Source: JAWVZH01 sp033722295 (lineage in GTDB: Bacteria > Bacteroidota > Bacteroidia > Chitinophagales > Saprospiraceae). From it: a stretch of 13,819 nt of DNA. Below, in pieces: positions 6,623 through 13,819 of the stretch. The DNA lies in NCBI GenBank assembly GCA_033722295.1, contig JAWVZH010000083.1, forward strand, positions 1 to 13,819, written 5' to 3'. Each line of letters opens with the position of its first letter. The first letter of the stretch is position 1. The notes under the pieces are model-generated. The model did not search any database. It saw nothing but the letters and a program-made list of their open reading frames with translations, and was not told the DNA's origin. The position numbers and the translations under genes were made by a program.

Positions 6623-8304
6623 ATGGAATATCTTTTTCTTCTCCAATAATTGAAAGCAAAACCAAATACACCCAAAAATATAAGGGGGATGCCAATATTG
6701 AACAGTTGCCATTGTAAACGCTCACTCTGACAACGTACTCGATCCAGCAATCGCAGCTTGACCTCCTTGGATCTTGCCTCAAGCAAGCCTGAATCATCCA
6801 ACAGATACTCAACACTGTTCATGAGTAGATCATGATTTCCTGTAAAGACGAAGTTCTCCCATTTATTATATCCAAGAGGTTGTGGTTTGCCATTTTTATC
6901 TACAAGATTCTTTGCGATATCCCCATCGGAGATCACGATCATCTTTGTCGGGAGGCTCTTAGGCATAAATTCAATACCCAGTTGTTCGAAGGTCGACTCC
7001 ATTTCAGCGGACAGGTTGTTTTCGAACTGGGAAGGAAAAATACCTTCAAGAGCTACGGCCATAGTCTGAAAAGGTCGGTCAAACTTTGAGGGATCTGGTT
7101 CGTATCGAAGTATCTCAAAATTCACGCGAGTCGGGGTTAACTGAACTCTACTATACTCCGACGAACTCAATAATACGCTCTTCTTGACCGGATACTTGGT
7201 CTTGATAGTATCTATCGAACTTGGGAAGAACAGGTTTACCCGATCTAGGTTCTTAGACACCGGATGATTGGACCTGGGAGCTGAAAGCGTATGGTAATAC
7301 CAGGGTATCAGCTCGATCTGGGGTCGGCCGCCTTGCTGACCGATAACCTGGGGAATTCTTGTGCATTCCAGATCTAAAACCAGATCTGCATTTATTCTGA
7401 ATCCATAATTGAAAAAAAGATCGTCAAGGTCTGTCGGAACCACCGGCGGAACAAAAGTATTCGTATTGTTGAGGCTGTCCAGGTTAACAGCCAATTTGTC
7501 GATCAGCCAAAGCACCTTGCCACCATTCATGATGTACTGGTCCAGAACAAACTTATCCCTTCTTGAAAATGGCTTGGTAGGCTTTGCTACGATAACCAGA
7601 TCAACCTCATTACTTATGGAAATCGAACTGTCAATGGGCAAGCGGTCCGTGAGGTAGTATTTTCTCAGTTCGGCTTCAAAACTTGCCGTCTTCTCGTCCG
7701 ATAGCTCACCCCGCCCTGTCGTAAATAATATATTGGCCCTGATGGGATCCTGGATCTTATTAATAGCATCGATAAATTTGTATTCGAGCTGAGTTACGGA
7801 GTTATTGAGGTTCTCTTCCTGATTGAAACCCGGATTGTTTTCAAGGAAGTTGACGACAGTGGATCTTCCGGCATAATTAAAAATAGCATACGGATAAATC
7901 AGTTTTTCCTTCATCTCTGTGCCATCATTAACACGCAGATTCACAGGGACTATGCCTCGCTCAGCCAAGTTCTGTCTCATGGCGTTCACCTTTTCAACAT
8001 TTCCCTCATTCGGGTCCATGTAGGTGATCTCGATATACGGCGTGTAGGATCTGAATCTTCTCAATGTTTCTTCCACACCTGCCTGTAATCTTCTAAAGCC
8101 AGCTGGAAATTCCCCTTCTAGCAAGATCTGTATCGTCACCACGTCATTGAGATCTTCCAGAACATCTACTGTAGGTTCAGCCAGGGTGAATCGCTTCTCC
8201 TCGGTGAGATCTATCTGTGTATAGAAGTATTGTCCAAGAACATTTACTACAACAATGATGGCCAGGATCAGTAACAGTTCAATATGACTCATCTTGCCCC
8301 TCAT
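6619..8304 (-). CDS. gldG: GldG-type ABC transporter auxiliary (periplasmic) protein
   Basis: This 561-residue protein has an N-terminal membrane helix (about 8-27) and a C-terminal one (about 536-553, before WRRKRYSI), with a large periplasmic part between. Features typical of GldG are the opening YTQIDLTEEKRFTLAEPTV and the sections around YMDPNEGN and NNPGFNQEENLNNSVTQLEY, which belong to the ABC_transp_aux / GIFT-like region. That region is named for its similarity between GldG and eukaryotic IFT52. In Flavobacterium johnsoniae GldG works with GldA and GldF and is needed for gliding, though some gliders lack all three, so motility cannot be concluded here. The start ATG at 8304 overlaps the gldF stop (ATGA), and its own TGA overlaps the DUF4340 start in the same way, so the three should be made in fixed proportion. 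Confidence 0.93.
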   Translation of the reverse strand: MRGKMSHIELLLILAIIVVVNVLGQYFYTQIDLTEEKRFTLAEPTVDVLEDLNDVVTIQILLEGEFPAGFRRLQAGVEETLRRFRSYTPYIEITYMDPNEGNVEKVNAMRQNLAERGIVPVNLRVNDGTEMKEKLIYPYAIFNYAGRSTVVNFLENNPGFNQEENLNNSVTQLEYKFIDAINKIQDPIRANILFTTGRGELSDEKTASFEAELRKYYLTDRLPIDSSISISNEVDLVIVAKPTKPFSRRDKFVLDQYIMNGGKVLWLIDKLAVNLDSLNNTNTFVPPVVPTDLDDLFFNYGFRINADLVLDLECTRIPQVIGQQGGRPQIELIPWYYHTLSAPRSNHPVSKNLDRVNLFFPSSIDTIKTKYPVKKSVLLSSSEYSRVQLTPTRVNFEILRYEPDPSKFDRPFQTMAVALEGIFPSQFENNLSAEMESTFEQLGIEFMPKSLPTKMIVISDGDIAKNLVDKNGKPQPLGYNKWENFVFTGNHDLLMNSVEYLLDDSGLLEARSKEVKLRLLDRVRCQSERLQWQLFNIGIPLIFLGVFGFAFNYWRRKRYSI

Positions 8305-9032
8305 GACTTCTCTGTTTCAAGTTTATTAGTTGCGATCAGAAGGAATAGTACTGTCACAGATAACAGATATATCACGTTACGTGTATCTATCAGACCCTGA
8401 CTGATCCTCTGATAGTGGTAGTCCAATCCCAACCATTGTATGAATACATCCCAGGTGCCGACCACTCCGGGTAGCTTGCTTAAGAATAAAAAGCCCCAGA
8501 AAAGAATAAAACAGATAAAGGCCGCCAGCAAGAAAGACACTATTTGATTGGATGAAAGTGCAGAAGCTAACACACCGATGGCTGTGAACGCAGCTGCTAA
8601 TAGTATCAGCCCGATGTAAGAGCCAAGTACAGCTCCAGCATCAATATTGCCAGGGGGTGAACCCAGATTATGAACTGTATAATAATATAAGACTGTAGGG
8701 ATCAGTGCAAAGATCACCAGGGTCAAACTGGCAAAATATTTTCCCAGAACTATATCCCAACTTGTCAATGGTTTGGTTTGCAAAAGTTCAAGTGTGCCGC
8801 TCTGCTTCTCCTCGGAAAAGCTCCTCATTGTAATCGCCGGGATCAAGAATAAGAATACCATTGGCGAGATCTCAAATAGCTGATCCAATGTTGCATAATA
8901 ATAGTACAGGATGCTGTAATCGGGGAATACCCAGATGATCAATCCCAGAAACAGAAGAAATATAGCGATGACCACATAACCGATCAATGAACTAAAAAAG
9001 GAAATGAGCTCTTTAAAATATATATTCAGCAT
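8301..9032 (-). CDS. gldF: GldF-type ABC-2 permease
   Basis: This 243-residue integral membrane protein has six hydrophobic segments. After the second is the ABC-2 permease signature region RSFSEEKQSGTLELLQTKPL (about 69-88), which is thought to contact the ATPase. Length and motif order fit GldF of Bacteroidota. It starts 1 nt after the gldA stop and ends in a 4-nt overlap with gldG. The expected complex is a GldA dimer with GldF (and GldG) in the inner membrane; the transported substrate of this family is not known. The protein begins MLNIYFKELISFF, a usual start for the family. Confidence 0.93.
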   Translation of the reverse strand: MLNIYFKELISFFSSLIGYVVIAIFLLFLGLIIWVFPDYSILYYYYATLDQLFEISPMVFLFLIPAITMRSFSEEKQSGTLELLQTKPLTSWDIVLGKYFASLTLVIFALIPTVLYYYTVHNLGSPPGNIDAGAVLGSYIGLILLAAAFTAIGVLASALSSNQIVSFLLAAFICFILFWGFLFLSKLPGVVGTWDVFIQWLGLDYHYQRISQGLIDTRNVIYLLSVTVLFLLIATNKLETEKS

Positions 9033-9033
9033 A

Positions 9034-9942
9034 TCACTTCTTAGTTACTGTTTGAAACACATCTTCAACACTGGATCTAGTTCTTTCCATACCTAAGATC
9101 ACACCTTTTTGCTCCACGACCGTTTTGAACACATCTGCCCTGATGTCCTTTTTGTCATCATGATAAATGGACCATTCAGTCGGTGTATCTTTCACTATAC
9201 CTGTAACCCCATCTATTTTCAAAAACACCTCCTGTGGTAATGGCGAACTGAGTTCGATCATCAGCCTCCGCTCTCCCTTGATCAGAGAATCGATATCCTT
9301 GATCGATTTGTCGGCAACGATCTTACCGTTATCTATGATCACAACACGGTCACACAGTGCCTGCACCTCCTGCATAATATGTGTGCTAAAAATGACAGTC
9401 TTTGCTGTTCCGAGCTCTTTGATGAGTCTTCTGATCTCCAAAAGTTGATTGGGGTCCAGGCCAGAGGTAGGCTCGTCCAGCACCAAAACTTCAGGATCAT
9501 GAATCAATGCCTGAGCCAAGCCAACTCTCTGTTTATACCCTTTGCTCAGCATACCGATCTTCTTGTGAGATTCATTCTCCAGACCCGTTTGCTCTATCAT
9601 TTGGCTGACAGCCGTTCTTTTGTCCGTTATTCCATGTATGCCGGCAACAAAGCCCAGGAACTCCCTGACATACATGTCGTAATATAAGCTGTTATGCTCA
9701 GGCAGATAGCCCACTTTCCTTCTGACCTCAAGAGGATGTTCTGCCACATCGATACCACACACGGTAGCTTTGCCGTCATCAGGCTCCAGATAACTCGTGA
9801 TGATCTTCATAGTTGTGGTCTTACCAGCTCCATTTGGCCCTAAAAAACCCAGTATCTCCCCTCTTCTGGCGGAAAATGTAACATCATCCAAAGCTTTTTG
9901 CGTACCGTAGATCTTGGTAAGATGAGTGACTTCAACAGACAT
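9034..9942 (-). CDS. gldA: GldA-type ABC transporter ATPase
   Basis: This 302-residue ATP-binding subunit has Walker A GPNGAGKT (35-42), a GYLPE segment in the Q-loop position (78-82), signature LSKGYKQR (132-139), Walker B VLVLDE (152-157) followed by PTSGLDP, and H-loop His188. The LSKGYKQRVGLAQAL form of the signature is typical of GldA and related ABC-2 ATPases. The C-terminal 80 residues are a regulatory or dimer extension ending VTKK. It powers the adjacent GldF/GldG membrane unit. In F. johnsoniae gldA is separate from gldFG, whereas here the three are contiguous. It starts 54 nt downstream of topA. I see no good promoter in that gap, so at least part of its transcription may come from topA. 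Confidence 0.93.
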   Translation of the reverse strand: MSVEVTHLTKIYGTQKALDDVTFSARRGEILGFLGPNGAGKTTTMKIITSYLEPDDGKATVCGIDVAEHPLEVRRKVGYLPEHNSLYYDMYVREFLGFVAGIHGITDKRTAVSQMIEQTGLENESHKKIGMLSKGYKQRVGLAQALIHDPEVLVLDEPTSGLDPNQLLEIRRLIKELGTAKTVIFSTHIMQEVQALCDRVVIIDNGKIVADKSIKDIDSLIKGERRLMIELSSPLPQEVFLKIDGVTGIVKDTPTEWSIYHDDKKDIRADVFKTVVEQKGVILGMERTRSSVEDVFQTVTKK

Positions 9943-9996
9943 ATTCTATGTGGTATGTTGCTATAACGTATAAGAGTACGAATTGATGGTCGAAGG

Positions 9997-12540
9997 CTAT
10001 TTGGAAGTCGTCGACTTCTTCTGTGCACTTTTCTTGAATGCGTTGGGCACTTCCTTTTCAACCAATGCCTTAATGTCCGACAAACTCATTTCCGCAGCCT
10101 CCTCCTGGGTGATTCGCTTACCATCCTTCTTGGGAAAAGAAATATTTTTCTTTTTAAACTTGATAAACGGACCCCATCGACCATTCTGCACCGATAGATC
10201 GAGTTCCGGCCAATTGTGAATGTACCTGTTGGCTTCTTTTATCCGCTTTTTCTCGATAAGCTCCAAAGCATCATCCATTGGCAGATTATCAGGATCATAT
10301 TTTTTGGGAATATTGACAAACATGCCATCCCATTTCAAAAAAGGCCCGAATCTGCCCTTCCCTTTGGTTATAGGTTTTCCTCGGTAGGTACCGATCGGCT
10401 CATCCGCCTTTATCTTTTCCTTTACCAGTTCGACTGCTTCATCGTATTCCAATTCTAACGGGTCTTTGCTTCTCGGAATATTCACAAATTTTTCAGACCA
10501 CTTGATATACGGACCATATCTCCCGCTATTCACAACGATCTCATGGCCCTGGAATTCTCCAAGTTTCCTAGGCAGCTTGAACAGATCCATAGCCTCTTCA
10601 TAGGTCAATGTTTCTATAGATTGGCCCGGTTTCAGGTTTGCAAACTGAGGTTTACCCTCCTCACCAACCTCTTCGGGAGTACCTATTTGCGCTACAGGGC
10701 CAAAACGGCTCATTTGAACAAGCACAGTATGTCCTGTTTTAGGATCTTCACCAAGGACCCTCCTACCCTTGGCTCTTTCGGCAGTTTCAAGAGTGTCTTC
10801 TACCTTCTGATGGAATGGTTCATAGAACTCCTCTACCATCTCTGTCCATTCCTCTTTGCCTTCGGCTATTGTATCGAATTTCTTCTCGATCCTGGCAGTG
10901 AAAGAATATTCCATGATATTCTCAAAGTGCTCAGACAGAAAATCTGAGACAACCATACCGATATCACTGGCATAAAGTCTATTGTTTGTGCTGCCGGTAA
11001 TTTCAGTCCGCGTTTCACTGACTATGTCCCCATCAAGTCCCATAGTCAGGCTGACATAATCCCTGGGAGTTCCATCCCGGCTTTCCTTGGTCACATATCC
11101 CCGTCCTTTTTCCATTATCTTGGTGATCGTCGGTGCATAAGTGGACGGTCTCCCTATACCCAGCTCTTCCAGTTTTTTTACCAAACTGGCTTCAGTATAT
11201 CTCGCAGGCGGTCTAGTAAATCTTTCCAGCGCCCTGAGATGATGCAGTTCGATCTCCTGACCTTCCTTCAATGGCGGTAAAATGCCCTTCGCCTCTTCTT
11301 CCTCATCATCCGTAGATTCGAGGTATACCTTCAAAAATCCATCAAACAGTAATACCTCGCCCTCGGCCTTGAAGTAGTCTTTTTCAAGATTCGAATTCAC
11401 GATGCGCACCGTAGTCTTCTCCAGTCTGGCCTCTGACATCTGGGATGCCACAGCCCGCTTCCATATCAGTTCATACAATCGCTTTTCATCCCTCGAGTCA
11501 CCTGCCTCAGTATTATCGACATACGTAGGTCTGATCGCTTCGTGGGCTTCCTGAGCGGATGAACTCTTGGATTTAAACTGTCTCACATTCACGTAATCCT
11601 CACCGAAGGTCTCCTTGATCTTGTCGGCTATCTGACCCAGTGCGGTCTTGCTCATGGTTGTAGAATCTGTTCTCATGTAAGTGATGCGGCCCTTTTCATA
11701 AAGACGCTGGGCTGCCGACATCGTCCTGTTAACAGCAAATCCAAGTTTACGACTCGCTTCCTGCTGGAGCGTTGATGTTGTGAAGGGCGGCGCAGGCTTT
11801 CGCTTCAATGGCTTTTTCTCTATACCATCGATGGTAAACTTTCCGCCATGCAAATTACTGAGGATCTCACGCGCTTCCTCTTTATCCTTGAGTCGGCGAT
11901 GAAAGTCGGCTTTAAGTTCCGCGGTCTGTCCATTTTCACCCGACACCATGAAGATCGCTGTGAGCTTAAAATAATTTTCAGGTGTGAAGGTCTGGATCTC
12001 ACGCTCTTTTTCGACTATCAGTTTAACTGCAACTGACTGCACCCGACCCGCGCTCAGTTTGTTCCGAACCTTCTTCCATAGTAATTCTGAAAGCTCAAAA
12101 CCAACCAATCTGTCCAGAACCCGCCGGGCCTGTTGGGCATCAACAAGGTTAATATCCACCTGGCGAGGTGAATTGACCGCCCTCTGTATGGCCGGTTTTG
12201 TGATCTCATTGAATACGATACGGTTGGTTTTATCGGGATCCAGTTTCAAAACTTCACAAAGATGCCATGAAATGGCTTCTCCTTCACGGTCCTCATCTGT
12301 AGCCAGCCATACTTCATCACTCGACTTGGCAAGTGATCTGAGTTCCTTGACTACCTTTTTCTTCTCGGGGCTGACGACATATTTAGGTTTGAATCCTTGC
12401 TCTACATCAACTCCATTCTTACCCTTGTCCAGGTCTCGGATATGGCCATAGCTGGACTTCACATTGAACTCTCCCCCCAGATATTTCTCAATTGTCTTGG
12501 CCTTCGCCGGAGACTCTACGATCATTAACTTTTTCCCCAT
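9997..12540 (-). CDS. topA: DNA topoisomerase I (type IA)
   Basis: This 847-residue enzyme relaxes negative supercoils by single-strand cutting through a 5'-phosphotyrosine. The Toprim domain shows MIVESPAKAKTIEKYL (6-21, metal/catalytic Glu9) and TDEDREGE (81-88, the acidic DxDxE triad). The active-site tyrosine is Y288 in GRITYMRTDST (285-294). GIGRPSTYAPTI (461-472) is another strongly conserved family block. The C-terminus lacks Cys4 zinc fingers. It has instead repeated GR-GP-K modules (GRYGPYIKW 673-681, GRFGPFLKW 729-737, GRWGPFIKF 787-795) and a Lys-rich tail, the usual Bacteroidota form. Length is normal. A TACTTTTG box 32 nt before the ATG is a likely promoter. The gldA gene follows after 54 nt on the same strand. 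Confidence 0.98.
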   Translation of the reverse strand: MGKKLMIVESPAKAKTIEKYLGGEFNVKSSYGHIRDLDKGKNGVDVEQGFKPKYVVSPEKKKVVKELRSLAKSSDEVWLATDEDREGEAISWHLCEVLKLDPDKTNRIVFNEITKPAIQRAVNSPRQVDINLVDAQQARRVLDRLVGFELSELLWKKVRNKLSAGRVQSVAVKLIVEKEREIQTFTPENYFKLTAIFMVSGENGQTAELKADFHRRLKDKEEAREILSNLHGGKFTIDGIEKKPLKRKPAPPFTTSTLQQEASRKLGFAVNRTMSAAQRLYEKGRITYMRTDSTTMSKTALGQIADKIKETFGEDYVNVRQFKSKSSSAQEAHEAIRPTYVDNTEAGDSRDEKRLYELIWKRAVASQMSEARLEKTTVRIVNSNLEKDYFKAEGEVLLFDGFLKVYLESTDDEEEEAKGILPPLKEGQEIELHHLRALERFTRPPARYTEASLVKKLEELGIGRPSTYAPTITKIMEKGRGYVTKESRDGTPRDYVSLTMGLDGDIVSETRTEITGSTNNRLYASDIGMVVSDFLSEHFENIMEYSFTARIEKKFDTIAEGKEEWTEMVEEFYEPFHQKVEDTLETAERAKGRRVLGEDPKTGHTVLVQMSRFGPVAQIGTPEEVGEEGKPQFANLKPGQSIETLTYEEAMDLFKLPRKLGEFQGHEIVVNSGRYGPYIKWSEKFVNIPRSKDPLELEYDEAVELVKEKIKADEPIGTYRGKPITKGKGRFGPFLKWDGMFVNIPKKYDPDNLPMDDALELIEKKRIKEANRYIHNWPELDLSVQNGRWGPFIKFKKKNISFPKKDGKRITQEEAAEMSLSDIKALVEKEVPNAFKKSAQKKSTTSK

Positions 12541-12572
12541 ACTAGAAGTATCGCTGATTTTTGGATGAATGG

Positions 12573-12580
12573 CAAAAGTA
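12573..12580 (-). promoter_or_regulatory. Bacteroidota-type -7 promoter box for topA
   Basis: Read on the minus strand this is TACTTTTG, an exact match to the TAnnTTTG -7 consensus of the Bacteroidota primary sigma factor. Its end is 32 nt from the topA ATG (12540), a reasonable leader length. I see no convincing -33 TTTG or TTG about 19 nt further upstream, where the sequence is AT-rich. The rest of the 12541-12725 gap holds only a weak palindrome at 12676-12690. Confidence 0.55.
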
Positions 12581-12725
12581 GAAAATAATATTAAGGATTG
12601 TTTGATGTATTGGTTAGGCCGGTATCCAGTTAGCCCTCTTTTACTCGAACATCGGATATCAAGGTCTTGGGATAAATACTTTTAAAGTATATCGGAGTCC
12701 GTACTACAATTTGTGTCAAGTTTGT

Positions 12726-13274
12726 TCACTGGCGCTCAGGGTTCTTTTCATTCTTTAAAGTATCGCTTTGGGGCCGTGGACGCTTACGCACTTCGATCGT
12801 TTCAGCAGAATCCAGCCTACGCTGATACTCTTCTTCCCTTCTGTCCGCATATTCCCGGATCAATGCATCCTCTTCCAGTGGCTTATCGTTTAAATGTCTG
12901 TGAAACAGACGTAACGTAACTTGTACCATGTCATCCGGAAAATGCAAACCTCTCTGTTTGAGATAATGAGAGAATCGGGACCCTTCGTAAAAAGACCAAT
13001 TCAACATCATCCACTTTCCCAAACCAAAATGAAGTTTGCGAGCTACCTCTTCTTCAGGTTGCTCTTTAAATTTTCTTAAATCTTCCGGATGAGAGAGCCG
13101 CTCCAGTTCAAGGAATGCATCCTCGAAGTCCTTGGGTATATAGACACCATTGATGCGTGTCTTGATAATCCTTTTTTCATACTCGGCCTCGAATTCCGCC
13201 TCAATATCTTCCTGACACACAGCTGGAGATGAGGCTATGATAATCAATAATGCCCAGAGTGATATAATTTTCAT
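12726..13274 (-). CDS. Small exported DUF6794-like protein of unknown function
   Basis: This 182-residue protein has a signal peptide of about 20 residues ending AVCQ. Val before the Cys makes a lipoprotein box weak, so signal peptidase I cleavage is about as likely. The mature part contains YIPKDFEDAFLELERL (45-60), then an RKLHFGLGKWMMLNW stretch (79-93), EGSRFSHYLKQRG (97-109) and FPDDMVQVTLRLFHRHLN (112-129). This order (IPKD, LHFGLG-W, GSR, DDM, FHR-LN) matches what I recall of the DUF6794 family of Bacteroidota, named here from memory and not checked by search. The C-terminal 50 residues are charged and probably disordered or helical. No catalytic role is known. It lies 185 nt upstream of topA on the same strand and downstream of the small reading frame and PAP2 gene. 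Confidence 0.75.
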   Translation of the reverse strand: MKIISLWALLIIIASSPAVCQEDIEAEFEAEYEKRIIKTRINGVYIPKDFEDAFLELERLSHPEDLRKFKEQPEEEVARKLHFGLGKWMMLNWSFYEGSRFSHYLKQRGLHFPDDMVQVTLRLFHRHLNDKPLEEDALIREYADRREEEYQRRLDSAETIEVRKRPRPQSDTLKNEKNPERQ

Positions 13275-13330
13275 TTTTTGTAATATTTAACCTGTTTTCA
13301 TGTGTCATGATTGTTAACGCAAGGTTTTGA

Positions 13331-13486
13331 TCAATAGTTATGCAGAACCAATCTTTTGATCTTTTTAGTGGCAGTCTGTGCACGATCAATTAAATAATCC
13401 GCTCCAACATTCAGTTTGCCTTCATAATGGTTGGTTGTCTTCACTATATGCATGAAGATCAGACTCTCATTGAGCAGTAACCCCAT
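13331..13486 (-). CDS. Possible 51-residue small protein downstream of PAP2 gene
   Basis: An ATG at 13484-13486, 12 nt after the PAP2 stop, opens a 51-codon frame ending in TGA at 13331-13333. The start is fixed by an in-frame TAA two codons upstream. The peptide begins MGLLLNESLIFMHIV and ends in a basic stretch (KKIKRLVLHNY), with no clear signal peptide or known motif. The tight spacing to PAP2 favours a real cotranscribed gene. The short length and lack of a recognised family leave it uncertain, and it may be chance or a decayed remnant. Confidence 0.35.
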   Translation of the reverse strand: MGLLLNESLIFMHIVKTTNHYEGKLNVGADYLIDRAQTATKKIKRLVLHNY

Positions 13487-13498
13487 TGATTATTACCG

Positions 13499-13819
13499 TC
13501 ATATATCATAGGAAAAAATAAACCAATTTACTGTAGCATATACCAGATAACCCAGCATTACTCCCAGGACTGCTCCTCCAAGTATATCCAGCGGGTAATG
13601 AACACCAACATAAATCTGCGCGTATGATACGAGTGCTGCCCAAAGAAATATAAGCCACCGCCAGGCAATCCTGTTTCCAAGCAAGAGAAATAAAACCATG
13701 GAAAGTCCAAAATGATTTGTGGCATGGCTTGATGTAAAACTGTATCCCCCTCCGCATCTCGCGCGCAAGATGACCTCTTGCTTTATAGATTCATCATTAC
13801 ATGGTCGCACCCGCTCTAC
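13499..13819 (-). CDS. PAP2 family lipid phosphatase, C-terminal part (cut by window edge)
   Basis: The frame is open to the window end, and the visible 106 residues finish FSYDI. Two of the three PAP2 phosphatase motifs are complete and the first is partial: RPCN (end of the KxxxxxxRP motif), SFTSSHATNHFG (the PSGH-type motif, here TSSH, with the acid/base His), and SYAQIYVGVHYPLD (the SRxxxxxHxxxD motif with the nucleophile His). In the last motif Gln stands where many relatives have Arg. Two or three membrane helices surround these motifs. Family members dephosphorylate lipids such as undecaprenyl pyrophosphate, phosphatidate or lipid A at the periplasmic face; which one applies here cannot be told. 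A GTG within the frame (13808-13810) is not the true start, since it would remove the first motif. Confidence 0.9.
   Translation of the reverse strand, partial: VERVRPCNDESIKQEVILRARCGGGYSFTSSHATNHFGLSMVLFLLLGNRIAWRWLIFLWAALVSYAQIYVGVHYPLDILGGAVLGVMLGYLVYATVNWFIFSYDI

Noticed and set aside
6623..6712. N-terminal extension of the DUF4340 protein to an ATG at 6712
   Set aside because: The added 30 residues are read out of frame from the gldG 3' end and place a second odd hydrophobic stretch before the real anchor. The ATGA overlap at 6619-6622 gives a coupled start typical of this operon.
10000..12540. Topoisomerase I possibly truncated because it lacks C-terminal zinc fingers
   Set aside because: The C-terminus carries the repeated GR-GP-K modules and a Lys-rich tail usual for Bacteroidota TopA; length of 847 residues is normal.
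12676..12690. AT-rich palindrome ATACTTTTAAAGTAT upstream of topA
   Set aside because: Short, with no T-tract or GC core; could be an operator but such a sequence is common by chance in AT-rich DNA.
13201..13389. 62-codon minus-strand frame at the start of the DUF6794-like gene
   Set aside because: It overlaps the signal-peptide region of the better-supported gene in another frame and has no recognisable features.
1..13819. CRISPR array, tRNA/rRNA, insertion sequence, prophage, toxin-antitoxin or defence genes
   Set aside because: No regularly spaced long repeats, no RNA-gene signatures, no transposase, integrase or defence domains were seen on either strand.

Overview
The window looks like the chromosome of a Bacteroidota bacterium, probably a non-Bacteroides environmental lineage of the Cytophagia/Saprospiria/Flavobacteriia type. 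Four things point there. There is a complete GldA-GldF-GldG ABC system. There is a secreted TPR plus WD40-like (PD40) plus SPOR protein. TopA carries GR-GP-K repeats and no zinc fingers at its C-terminus. A TAnnTTTG-type -7 promoter box sits before topA, and starts lack clear Shine-Dalgarno sequences. Nearly all genes lie on the minus strand, and the DNA is moderately AT-rich.

Layout on the plus coordinate: (1) 1-783, plus strand, the 3' end of an M28 zinc peptidase with a C-terminal PDZ domain. A strong hairpin terminator at 805-842 separates it from the converging minus-strand block. (2) 871-3195, a secreted protein built like the type IX-secretion factor PorE (TPR, then propeller) but ending in two SPOR domains. 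(3) 3196-3547, a noncoding stretch: AT-rich next to the gene start, then two near-identical 31-nt units, each with two short hairpins. (4) 3548-9942, a tight minus-strand gene string, read from the right: gldA, gldF, gldG, a DUF4340 gene, a zinc-dependent phospholipase C/S1-P1 nuclease-like gene, and a DUF368 gene (PopT-type polyprenyl-phosphate transporter). Junctions are +1 nt, -4 nt, -4 nt, -41 nt and +50 nt, so the first five genes at least are likely translationally coupled. (5) 9997-12540, topA, only 54 nt upstream of gldA, with a recognisable promoter. (6) 12726-13819, a small secreted DUF6794-like protein, a possible 51-aa gene, and the C-terminal part of a PAP2 phosphatase cut by the window edge.

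Functionally this is mainly envelope biology. GldAFG with DUF4340 forms a membrane ABC complex with large periplasmic subunits. The zinc hydrolase and the M28-PDZ peptidase are exported enzymes, and the SPOR protein should bind peptidoglycan. DUF368 and PAP2 proteins both act on lipid carriers. I found no CRISPR array, tRNA, rRNA, insertion sequence, phage or defence gene. The most unusual features are the PorE-like SPOR protein, the paired palindromes and the TTG-started, 41-nt-overlapping hydrolase gene. I see no clear case for a wholly new system.
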